Below the pieces are notes generated by a model. The model was not told where the DNA came from. It ran no database searches and saw nothing but the letters and a program-made list of their open reading frames with translations. Both the position numbers and the translations under genes were made by a program. Below, in pieces: positions 18,726 through 26,088 of a stretch of DNA of 51,273 bases. Numbering within the stretch: the stretch's first letter is position 1; the number at the start of each line of letters is the position of its first letter. Source of the stretch: Cognatishimia sp. F0-27 (GTDB taxonomy: Bacteria; Pseudomonadota; Alphaproteobacteria; Rhodobacterales; Rhodobacteraceae); contig NZ_JAFMPQ010000039.1 in the NCBI RefSeq assembly GCF_020667845.1, positions 1-51,273 of the forward strand. Direction: 5' to 3'.

Positions 18726-21538
18726 GCTGCGTCTCCAGTTGACGGAAGCACCGCGTCGAGCACCTCTGCGGCCGCGGCGGCGGTGTTTTCCAATGTTGAC
18801 TCAAGCTCCGCAATCCCCCCGGCGCCGGTCGCCCGGCACAGAAACGCGCACCCGCCAGCCCCCAGCGTTTCGGGGTCGAGCGGCCCTTCGCTGACCAGCC
18901 GTGCGGCGAGATGCAGCGTGGAAAAGAGGCGATCCGCGGCGATCACGGCCTCTTTCTGGCCGACATCCAGCCAATCGGCGGCACGCAGCGCGCGGCGGGT
19001 CTGCCGGAGCGGACGGCCGGAGATCAGCGCCGCGGCCTGTCCGAGCAATTCGACCTCCTGAAGGCGCCCTGCCCCGAGCTTGGCCTCCCACGGCCCACCA
19101 CGGCCCTTGGCACCGGCAATGCGGGCCCGCATATCCGCCACTGCCGCCAGCACCTCTGCGGCCGCGCGCGGCTCCGACAGGAGCTCGGCGCGGAACGCCT
19201 CCACATCGGCCCCCAGCGCCGCGGGCCCCGCCACGACCCGGGCGCGGGTCAAGGCGAGATGCTCCCAGACCCAGGCTTCTTCGCGCTGATAGGCCTGGAA
19301 CGCGGCCCAGGAGGTGGCCACCGGCCCCTGATTGCCGGAGGGGCGCAAGCGCATGTCGACCTCGTAGAGCCGCCCCTCAGCCATCGGCGCGGTCATGGCG
19401 GTGACCAGCGCCTGCGTGAGGCGCGCGTAATAGGTGCGCGCAGGCAAAGGGCGGCGCCCGTCTGAAGTTTCCACCCCGTCGGCGTCGTAGATCACGATCA
19501 CGTCGAGATCCGACCGGGTGTTGAGCCGCCGAACCCCGAGCGATCCCATGCCGACCACCACGGCGCCACGGCCCGGCGGTGCGCCGTGCTTGCGCCCGAA
19601 TTCGCGTTGCACCACCGGCCAGAGCGCCGCGAGTGTGGCTTCGGCGAGATCGGCATAGGCGGCGCCGGCCTCCTCGGCGTCGATCAGACCGCGCAGGAAA
19701 TGCACGCCGACGCGGAAATGCCATTCCTTGCCCCAGCGGCGGGCGCGGTCGAGCTGACGTTCGTAATCGCTCTCGTGGTCCAGCGCATCGGCCAGATCGC
19801 GGCGCAGCCGGTCGCGCCCGGGCCAGGGCGCAAAGAAATCCCCGCCGATCACCGCGTCGAACACCTGCGCATTCCGCGCAAGGTATTTCGCAAGGTCCGG
19901 CGAGGTGGCGGTGATATCGACCAGCAGGTCGATCAACTGCGGATTGGCATGAAACAGCGAAAAGAGCTGCACCCCGGCGGGCAGCCCGGCGAGAAAGCTG
20001 TCAAAGGCCATCAGCGCCTCGTCGGGCTTTGCGGCGCGCGCCAGTTTGGACAGGATGACGGGGCGCAGACGGTTGAACAGCGCCTGCGCCCGATCCGAGC
20101 GCAGCGCCGCGTAGCTGGGCCAGCGCGCGGGGATATCGCTGTTGCGCAGACTGTCGGGCAGGTCGTCCCCGGTGGCGGTGCCTTCGGGCGCAAGAGCGTC
20201 CTTTCCGGCGCGTTTCACGCCCCCGTCCGGCGCGAAGAACCCTTCCGTCAGGTGATGCACGTCCTCCAGTCGCTCCTTGAGCCCGGCGCGCAGGGACGCC
20301 ACATCCGTCGCCATGAGACAGGCCAGCCGCTCGAACCCGGCGGCGCTTTTGGGCAGCGCATGCGTCTGGGCATCGCCGACCATCTGGACCCGGTGCTCCA
20401 CGAGACGGTGGGCGCGGTAATGGGCCGCGAGCCGGTCGGCCACGTCGCGCGGCACCCAGCCGCCGCCCGCAAGCGCGTCGAGACCGGGCACCGTGCCACG
20501 CGCACGCAACCCCGGATCGCGCCCGCCGGCAATGAGCTGGCGGGTCTGGGTAAAGAACTCGATCTCGCGGATGCCGCCGCGCCCGAGTTTCATGTCGTGG
20601 CCCGGCAGGTCGATCGGCCCGTGATAGCCCTTGGCGTCGCGGATCCGGAGGCGCATGTCATGGGCATCCTGAATCGCGGCGAAGTCGAGATGCTTGCGCC
20701 AGACGAACGGGGTGAGACTGTCGAGGAACCGCGTCCCGGCGGCGATGTCCCCGGCGGCGGGCCGGGCCTTGATATAGGCGGCGCGCTCCCATGTGCGTCC
20801 GAGGCTTTCGTAGTAGCGTTCTGCCGCCTCCATCGCCATGCAGACCGGGGTGACCGCCGGATCGGGCCGCAGGCGCAGGTCGGTGCGGAACACATAGCCG
20901 TCGCCGGTCAGATCGCTGAGGGTGGCGGCCATGGTGCGGGTGGCCCGGACAAAGGCGCTGCGGGCCTCGTGGAAGGCGTCGCGGTCGAAGCGGCTTTCGT
21001 CAAACAGGCAGATCAGGTCGATATCGGAGGAGTAGTTCAACTCCCCGGCTCCCATCTTGCCCATGGCCAGCACCACCATGCCGGCGGCGCTGTCGAGATC
21101 GTCGGGCGTGGCACCGGGGATCTTGCCGCGCCGGATCTCGCGGGCGATGGCGCCGCGCAGCGCCTGATCGGTGGCGTTGTCGGCGAAATGGGTGAGATGG
21201 CCGGTCACGGTTTCCAGCGGCCAGATCCCGGCCAGATCGCACAGCGCGGTGATCAGCGCCACCCGCCGCTTGGCCTGACGCAGGGCAACGGGCAGGTCTT
21301 CGGCCTCCGCAAGACCCGGGACAATCGCGGCGAAGGCGGCATCGGGATCGTCGCTGGCCGCTTCGAGCCAGGCGCTTTCCTTGGTGATGAGCGACTTGAG
21401 ATAGGGGCTCGACCCGCCGACCCCTTCAAGAAGGTCGGCCAGCGGCCCATCGGCCCAGGGGGCGGCGGCGCGCGTTTCGAGGCCGAGTTCGGGCTCATGG
21501 GCGCGGGGCATGCGGGTGATGCGGTCTGCAAGCGTCAT
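18722..21538 (-). CDS. glnE: Bifunctional glutamine synthetase adenylyltransferase/deadenylase
   Basis: It attaches and removes AMP on glutamine synthetase in response to PII and glutamine. The 938-residue length is usual. Seen: two nucleotidyltransferase domains, the N-terminal deadenylase with GELNYSSDIDLICLFD (about residue 165) and the C-terminal adenylylase with RLNTRSDLDVIVIYDADG (about 667), joined by a helical region; FTQTRQLIAGG and DMRLRPSGNQGPVA are conserved blocks. The ATG at 21538 gives MTLADRITRMPR; the longer frame to 21910 would run into the divergent ybaK gene. A small coupled gene overlaps its stop. Confidence 0.95.
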   Translation of the reverse strand: MTLADRITRMPRAHEPELGLETRAAAPWADGPLADLLEGVGGSSPYLKSLITKESAWLEAASDDPDAAFAAIVPGLAEAEDLPVALRQAKRRVALITALCDLAGIWPLETVTGHLTHFADNATDQALRGAIAREIRRGKIPGATPDDLDSAAGMVVLAMGKMGAGELNYSSDIDLICLFDESRFDRDAFHEARSAFVRATRTMAATLSDLTGDGYVFRTDLRLRPDPAVTPVCMAMEAAERYYESLGRTWERAAYIKARPAAGDIAAGTRFLDSLTPFVWRKHLDFAAIQDAHDMRLRIRDAKGYHGPIDLPGHDMKLGRGGIREIEFFTQTRQLIAGGRDPGLRARGTVPGLDALAGGGWVPRDVADRLAAHYRAHRLVEHRVQMVGDAQTHALPKSAAGFERLACLMATDVASLRAGLKERLEDVHHLTEGFFAPDGGVKRAGKDALAPEGTATGDDLPDSLRNSDIPARWPSYAALRSDRAQALFNRLRPVILSKLARAAKPDEALMAFDSFLAGLPAGVQLFSLFHANPQLIDLLVDITATSPDLAKYLARNAQVFDAVIGGDFFAPWPGRDRLRRDLADALDHESDYERQLDRARRWGKEWHFRVGVHFLRGLIDAEEAGAAYADLAEATLAALWPVVQREFGRKHGAPPGRGAVVVGMGSLGVRRLNTRSDLDVIVIYDADGVETSDGRRPLPARTYYARLTQALVTAMTAPMAEGRLYEVDMRLRPSGNQGPVATSWAAFQAYQREEAWVWEHLALTRARVVAGPAALGADVEAFRAELLSEPRAAAEVLAAVADMRARIAGAKGRGGPWEAKLGAGRLQEVELLGQAAALISGRPLRQTRRALRAADWLDVGQKEAVIAADRLFSTLHLAARLVSEGPLDPETLGAGGCAFLCRATGAGGIAELESTLENTAAAAAEVLDAVLPSTGDAA

Positions 21539-21617
21539 GTGCGGAGATGGCCAGAACTTCCGGCCAAGCGCAATCCCGTCTTGCCTTGAGGACCGGGCCG
21601 GTGCAGGACTTTGGCCC

Positions 21618-22085
21618 ATGAGCAAGAGTATGAACCGTGTGAAATCCGCCCTGATCGCGGCCGGTCTCGACCCGCAAATCGAGGACGTGGGAGACGCGCG
21701 CACCGCGGCGGATGCCGCGCGAAGCGTCGGCTGTGCGCTGGACCAGATTGCCAAGTCGATGATCTTTGGCACCGAAACCACCGGCGACGCGGTGCTTTTG
21801 CTCACCGCAGGCGGCAGACAGGTCGACCCTGTCAGGGCGGCTGGCGTGGTGGGTGAGACGCTGATCCGCGCGGATGCGGCGCTTGTGCGGGCGCAGACCG
21901 GTTTTGCCATTGGCGGCGTGTCTCCGGTTGGTCATCTCACGCCGGTCCGCGCGTGGATCGACCCGAGGCTGCTGGACTTCGACCGGGTCTGGGCGGCGGC
22001 GGGCACGCCACGTCACGTGTTCGGGATTGACCCGCTTCGGTTGCAGGCGCTGACCGGGGCGCAGGCGGCGGATTTCGCTGTTTGA
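21618..22085 (+). CDS. ybaK: YbaK/EbsC-type aminoacyl-tRNA deacylase
   Basis: Protein of 155 residues in the YbaK/ProX editing family. Known members hydrolyse mischarged Cys-tRNA(Pro) or related species. Seen: the CALDQIAKSMIFGT segment with the conserved Lys, TGFAIGGVSPVGH and the C-terminal RHVFGIDPLRLQALTG. The ATG at 21618 is chosen; a second ATG lies at 21630. It diverges from glnE with a 79-bp gap. The exact tRNA substrate cannot be read from sequence. Confidence 0.9.
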   Translation: MSKSMNRVKSALIAAGLDPQIEDVGDARTAADAARSVGCALDQIAKSMIFGTETTGDAVLLLTAGGRQVDPVRAAGVVGETLIRADAALVRAQTGFAIGGVSPVGHLTPVRAWIDPRLLDFDRVWAAAGTPRHVFGIDPLRLQALTGAQAADFAV

Positions 22086-22239
22086 GGCGCGGCGAGGCGC
22101 TGTTCGGCGTGGTCATGCGGCTGTTGAGTGGCCCGCAAGTTCCAATATTTATCCAGCTCTGTCAGAGCGTTACGCGAAAAATGTAAAAAACCTTCACATA
22201 GCGTCTTGAACTGAGGTCACGCAATGCTGATCTGTTGTA

Positions 22240-22258
22240 ATGTGAAACGCATTCACAT
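22240..22258. promoter_or_regulatory. 19-bp inverted repeat upstream of the DUF2852 gene
   Basis: ATGTGAA and TTCACAT flank a 5-nt centre (ACGCA) and end 36 bp before the start at 22295. It resembles a CRP/FNR-class site, but the TGTGA and TCACA half-sites are 7 bp apart instead of 6. A further TTCACAT lies at 22193-22199. The position would suit repression. Confidence 0.4.
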
Positions 22259-22294
22259 CCAACCGAAACCGATCAGACAAAGAAAGTGACCCCC

Positions 22295-22762
22295 ATGAGT
22301 TTCGCCACCGATACCGCAACATACGACACGTCCGGCCCGGCGCGTCAGTCCTGGTTCGCCCGCAGCGAAGCCTGGCTCGATCAGCGCGGAAAAGGCGCAT
22401 GGATCGCCGCCATGGTGTTGGGATTTGTCTTCTTCTGGCCGGTCGGTCTGGCCCTTCTTGCCTACATGATCTGGAGTAAACGCATGTTTTCGAAATCCTG
22501 CAGCAGCCGTCACAACCGGTCCTTCCGCCACGCGGCCATGACCACGATGCGGCCCAGCGGCAACAACGCCTTTGACGCCTACAAGGCCGAGACGCTGCGC
22601 CGCCTTCAGGATGAGCAGGACGCGTTCGAGGCTTTCCTCCAGCGTCTGCGGGAAGCCAAGGACAAGGCCGAGTTCGACCAGTTCATGGATGACCAGGATC
22701 GCCGCCGCGCAGAGGCCGCAAAGGATGCCTCGCGCACGGATGGCGACGGCCAGGCCGCCTGA
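22295..22762 (+). CDS. DUF2852 membrane protein
   Basis: Protein of 155 residues. Seen: a single strong membrane segment (about 38-57, WIAAMVLGFVFFWPVGLALL) ending in MIWSKRMF, then a Ser/Arg-rich stretch, then a long charged helical region with likely coiled-coil character (LRRLQDEQDAFEAFLQRLRE). This matches DUF2852, common in Rhodobacteraceae and Rhizobiales with no assigned role. The ATG at 22295 has AAAGAAAGTG upstream; a GTG at 22286 is an alternative. The palindrome at 22240-22258 is just upstream. Confidence 0.88.
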   Translation: MSFATDTATYDTSGPARQSWFARSEAWLDQRGKGAWIAAMVLGFVFFWPVGLALLAYMIWSKRMFSKSCSSRHNRSFRHAAMTTMRPSGNNAFDAYKAETLRRLQDEQDAFEAFLQRLREAKDKAEFDQFMDDQDRRRAEAAKDASRTDGDGQAA

Positions 22763-22908
22763 CCGATCTGGGCTGCAGGCGTGGCCCATGATACACAGGG
22801 TCCGAGCCACGGTTCGGATCGAGACCACCGCGGCCCCGGCACCGGGGCCGCAGAGACGAGACACCCCCCCCCTATCCCGCTCAGGCGGACAAGCAACGAG
22901 AGGCCCCC

Positions 22909-23361
22909 ATGACGTCCGGCGCAAACATTTTTTCCCACCTGCCCGATCCCGAGCGCCAGCACGGCTTTTACGATGGCGTGATCATCAAGCGCGGCCTCGC
23001 CTGGGTCGTGGATTTCGTCGTCATCATGGCTCTGGTCATCCCGGTGCTGGTGATGACCGCTTTCATCGGGGTCTTTTTCCTGCCCTTCCTGTTCTTTGTG
23101 GTCGGCTTCTTTTATCGCTGGATGACGCTGTCCTCCGGATCGGCCACATGGGGCATGCGCCTGATGGCAATCGAGCTGCGCAACCTCGACGGTCACCGCC
23201 TCGACGGGCAGCAGGCTTTTCTGCACACGTTGGGATATACGGTGCTGATGTCGACCTTTCTCCTGCAGCTTGTGTCCATCGGGTTCATGTTCACCAACCC
23301 GCGCGGCCAGAACCTCGTGGACATGTTTCTTGGCACCGTGGCGCTGAACCGCCGCGCATGA
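22909..23361 (+). CDS. RDD family membrane protein
   Basis: Protein of 150 residues with the RDD domain: a conserved Arg in IIKRGLAWVVDFVVIMAL (membrane segment 1), a second hydrophobic segment (VFFLPFLFFVVGFFYRW), the GSATWGMRLMAIEL motif, and a third segment near 110-125. RDD proteins are small integral membrane proteins; some are linked to sodium/proton exchange, most have no known role. It lies 146 bp after the DUF2852 gene on the same strand. Its final six codons and stop form the first copy of a 29-bp tandem repeat. Confidence 0.9.
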   Translation: MTSGANIFSHLPDPERQHGFYDGVIIKRGLAWVVDFVVIMALVIPVLVMTAFIGVFFLPFLFFVVGFFYRWMTLSSGSATWGMRLMAIELRNLDGHRLDGQQAFLHTLGYTVLMSTFLLQLVSIGFMFTNPRGQNLVDMFLGTVALNRRA

Positions 23362-23450
23362 ATAATGGGGCGCTGAATCGCCGCGCCTAGTGGAAGGGGC
23401 GCTGAACCGCCGCGCATGAAGGACGGGGCGCTGAGCCGCCCCCCCCCCAA
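23341..23450. repeat. 29-bp tandem repeat, four copies, from the 3' end of the RDD gene
   Basis: GCGCTGAACCGCCGCGC-type units start at 23341, 23370, 23399 and 23428, exactly 29 bp apart; the last is truncated into a C run. The first unit encodes the RDD C-terminus ALNRRA and its stop. Later copies keep a stop codon (TAG, TGA). The period is not a multiple of three. Confidence 0.85.
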
Positions 23451-23919
23451 CAGGGGCAAAGCGCCCAAGCGCCGCCGGCATCAAACAGCGCACGCGCCCA
23501 TCACGCAGGATCCGCGTTGCGGCTCGCACTGAAAGCGCGATCGCATCCAGAGACCGGTCCGAAAACCGCCAGCCCGTCAGGACGGGCCCCTCCCCAACCG
23601 ATCGCCCCGGAGCACCCGCTCCGGGGTTTTGTCGTTCCGGCCAATCCAATCGCACGGCATGCAGATCGGCGAGTCGGGCTTTCGCGAGGCGGCCGGAACC
23701 GGCCGAAGAGCAGGCCAGCCTGCACACAGGCTCCGCCGGGCGCCTCCAATCCGCCCGAAAGACCGGCTTCTTGGCGCATTTTTTGGCGGAAATGCGGCCC
23801 ATCTCCGTAATGGTGGGTATTTCCCTTGCGGCGCGCCGCTTCTAGGGTGGCCGAACGTAACCGATCCGCAGGGCAGCGCGAGGGGCGCTGGTCTGCATCT
23901 ATCCAACGGGAGGAAAAAC
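23451..23919. other. Gene-free stretch before dctP
   Basis: About 470 bp with no convincing reading frame. It holds the strong hairpin terminator at 23605-23630 and the dctP leader (ribosome binding site ACGGGAGGAAAAAC). No dctP promoter could be fixed with confidence. Confidence 0.6.
23605..23630 (+). terminator. Intrinsic terminator
   Basis: CCCCGGAGC and GCTCCGGGG form a perfect 9-bp stem with an ACCC loop followed by TTTT. It lies 244 bp past the RDD stop and 290 bp before dctP. It may end the RDD transcript or an unannotated small RNA. Confidence 0.75.
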
Positions 23920-25005
23920 ATGGATCGTCGTTCATTTCTGAAAGCGTCCACAGTCGGCGCAGGTGCTGCCGCTGCATCCGGTCTCGCCGCTCCGGCGCTG
24001 GCACAGGGCACGCGCACGCTCACAATGGTCACCTCGTGGCCGCGCGGTTTCGCGGTTCTCGACGACGCGGCAACCTATTTCAACACCATGGTCGATGAGC
24101 TGTCCGGCGGCTCGCTCACCATCGACAAGAAAGCTCCGGGCGAGCTTGTCGGCGCGTTTGAAGTGTTTGACGCGGTGTCCTCGGGCCAGGCGGACCTCTA
24201 TCACTCGGCTGACTACTACTTCATCGGTCAGCACCCGGGTTATGCCTATTTCACCGCCGTGCCGTTTGGCGGCACCGCGCAGGAAGTGACCAACTGGTAC
24301 TACCATGGCGGCGGCGAAGCCCTGCATGACGAGCTGGGCCAGATCTTCAACCTCAAGGGCATGCTGGCAGGCAACTCCGGCTCGCAGTCCGGTGGCTGGT
24401 TCCGCAACGAGATCACCTCTGCAGACGACTTCAACGGCCTGAAATTCCGCATGCCGGGCCTCGGTGGCCAGGTGCTCGGGAAGATGGGCGCCTCGGTGCA
24501 GAACATCCCCGGCGGCGAACTCTACCAGGCGCTGTCCTCCGGTGCTCTGGACGGTCTGGAGTGGGTTGGCCCGATGGCCGACGAGCGCGCCGGCTTCCAG
24601 GAAGTGGCGAAGGTCTACTACACCGCCGGTTTCCACGAGCCGGGCTCGGCACTGGCCTCCTCGATCAACCTCGACGTCTGGAACGAGCTGTCCGACACGC
24701 ACAAGGCGATCCTGCGCTACGCCTCCATGGCGACCACGCATCTGCAGCTGTCCGAGACGCTGGCCAATAACGGTGCCGCGCTCGCCCGCCTGCAGAGCCA
24801 GGGTGTCAAGACGCTCCAGTTCTCCGACGACGTGTGGGACGCGTTCGGCGCGGCCTCCAAGGAAGTCATGGACGAAAACATGAACGACGAGCTGTTCGCC
24901 AAGATCCGCAACAGCTTCGAAGCCAGCCTCGCGCAGTCCGCGTCCTGGATTCAGAAGTCGGACGGCTACTACATCGAACAGCGCGTGCGTGTGCTGGGCG
25001 GCTAA
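23920..25005 (+). CDS. dctP: TRAP transporter substrate-binding protein (DctP type)
   Basis: Periplasmic solute-binding subunit of 361 residues. Seen: a twin-arginine-type leader (MDRRSFLKAS) with an AAPALAQG cleavage region; the carboxylate-binding Arg in LKFRMPGLGG; and GLEWVGPMADERAGF and AKVYYTAGFHEPG, which resemble TakP, the alpha-keto-acid-binding TRAP protein of Rhodobacter. A keto or hydroxy acid substrate is thus a reasonable inference. The ribosome binding site GGGAGGAAAAAC is strong. dctQ and dctM follow on the same strand, with a stable hairpin in the dctP-dctQ gap that may keep dctP mRNA more abundant. Confidence 0.93.
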   Translation: MDRRSFLKASTVGAGAAAASGLAAPALAQGTRTLTMVTSWPRGFAVLDDAATYFNTMVDELSGGSLTIDKKAPGELVGAFEVFDAVSSGQADLYHSADYYFIGQHPGYAYFTAVPFGGTAQEVTNWYYHGGGEALHDELGQIFNLKGMLAGNSGSQSGGWFRNEITSADDFNGLKFRMPGLGGQVLGKMGASVQNIPGGELYQALSSGALDGLEWVGPMADERAGFQEVAKVYYTAGFHEPGSALASSINLDVWNELSDTHKAILRYASMATTHLQLSETLANNGAALARLQSQGVKTLQFSDDVWDAFGAASKEVMDENMNDELFAKIRNSFEASLAQSASWIQKSDGYYIEQRVRVLGG

Positions 25006-25028
25006 GCCATACAATGCTAGAAAACCCG

Positions 25029-25055
25029 GAGGGCCCCTGGATCGCAGGGGCTCTC
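25029..25055 (+). promoter_or_regulatory. Intercistronic hairpin between dctP and dctQ
   Basis: GAGGGCCCCTG and CAGGGGCTCTC pair over 11 bp with one G-U and a 5-nt loop, without a T run. Hairpins here are known to stabilise binding-protein mRNA relative to permease mRNA in other transporter operons. Confidence 0.55.
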
Positions 25056-25137
25056 TGACGTGACGACGGATGCCTTGAGCTCTGTGCGACGGACCTGACC
25101 CGTGCGCATGAGCCCCGCGGCTCTGGGGGGACAGACT

Positions 25138-26076
25138 ATGGAAGAAGACGGCGCAACAGGCCTGTTCGGCTGGATCCTGTGGATCCTGGAGAATCTGGCG
25201 CTTTCCTTTTACAATATCGGTTATGCGATCACGCATCCGGCAAGCTGGCTGGACTGGCTGACCTGGAACAACACGACCGAAGACAAGACGTCGCTGATGA
25301 TGTTCGTCTATTACGGCGCGTCGGTTGAGTTCTTCTTTGCGGTCATTGTCACCTTCCTCGCGATCTTCATCGTCGGTGTCTGGCGCAACGAGTTCCTCTG
25401 GGGCGTCGTGCGGGCGCTGGAAGGCTTCGCCAACACCGTGGGCCGTTTCTTTGCCTGGGCGGGCCTGCTGATGGTGCTGCAACAGGTGATCATTGTGCTG
25501 ATGCAGCGGATCTTCACCCGGCCGGACATCTCCATCGGGTTCGGCATCCCGCTCCAGTTCGACATTTCCTGGTTTGCCGAAGAGCTCAAGCTCTACAATG
25601 CCATGGTGGTCTGCCTGTGCCTGACCTACACATTCGTGCAGGGCGGCCATGTCCGTGTCGATCTCGTGTACTCGGCGGTCAAGTTCCGGACCAAGCGCGC
25701 CATCGACATGTTCGGCAGCCTTGTCTTTATGCTGCCTGTGGCCACGCTTGTGTGGATGTACACATGGTTTTTCATGTGGCGCTCGCTCATCGTGCCACCA
25801 GTGGCACCGACCGATCCGATCGAACGGCTGGCGCTCAAGGCGCGCGCGGTGCGCTGGAACGTGGAAACCATCGGCTTCTCGCCCAACGGCTTCACCGGGT
25901 ATTTCCTCTTCAAGATCCTGATGATCGTCATGGTTGGCATGATCTTCATCCATGCCTGGGCGTTCTTCTACCGCTCGTATCTTGAATGGAAGGAAGGCCC
26001 CGAATCCGAAGGCAAATATCTCGACAAGGACGTGCTCGAGCAGGGTGAAGAACCCTACGATCACGCGGAATTCTAA
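25138..26076 (+). CDS. dctQ: TRAP transporter small membrane subunit (DctQ type), extended
   Basis: Membrane subunit of 312 residues; ordinary DctQ proteins are about 160-200. Seen: an N-terminal extension with its own hydrophobic segments (about 10-30 and 60-85), then the four-helix DctQ core including the RVDLVYSAV motif in the second loop, then a long acidic cytoplasmic tail (PESEGKYLDKDVLEQGEEP). The ATG at 25138 follows GGGGGGACAG. It sits 132 bp after dctP and 12 bp before dctM. The enlarged form matches the enlarged DctM beside it, suggesting a specialised TRAP branch. Confidence 0.88.
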   Translation: MEEDGATGLFGWILWILENLALSFYNIGYAITHPASWLDWLTWNNTTEDKTSLMMFVYYGASVEFFFAVIVTFLAIFIVGVWRNEFLWGVVRALEGFANTVGRFFAWAGLLMVLQQVIIVLMQRIFTRPDISIGFGIPLQFDISWFAEELKLYNAMVVCLCLTYTFVQGGHVRVDLVYSAVKFRTKRAIDMFGSLVFMLPVATLVWMYTWFFMWRSLIVPPVAPTDPIERLALKARAVRWNVETIGFSPNGFTGYFLFKILMIVMVGMIFIHAWAFFYRSYLEWKEGPESEGKYLDKDVLEQGEEPYDHAEF

Positions 26077-26088
26077 GGGGCAGGACAC

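Noticed and set aside
19586-21589. 667-residue plus-strand frame opposite glnE
   Set aside because: Compositional shadow of glnE; no motifs.
22241-22257. CRP site TGTGA...TCACA before the DUF2852 gene
   Set aside because: The half-sites are 7 bp apart instead of 6, so it is listed only as an inverted repeat.
23932-26088. 718-residue minus-strand frame opposite dctP and dctQ
   Set aside because: His/Asp/Arg-rich shadow spanning two clear genes.
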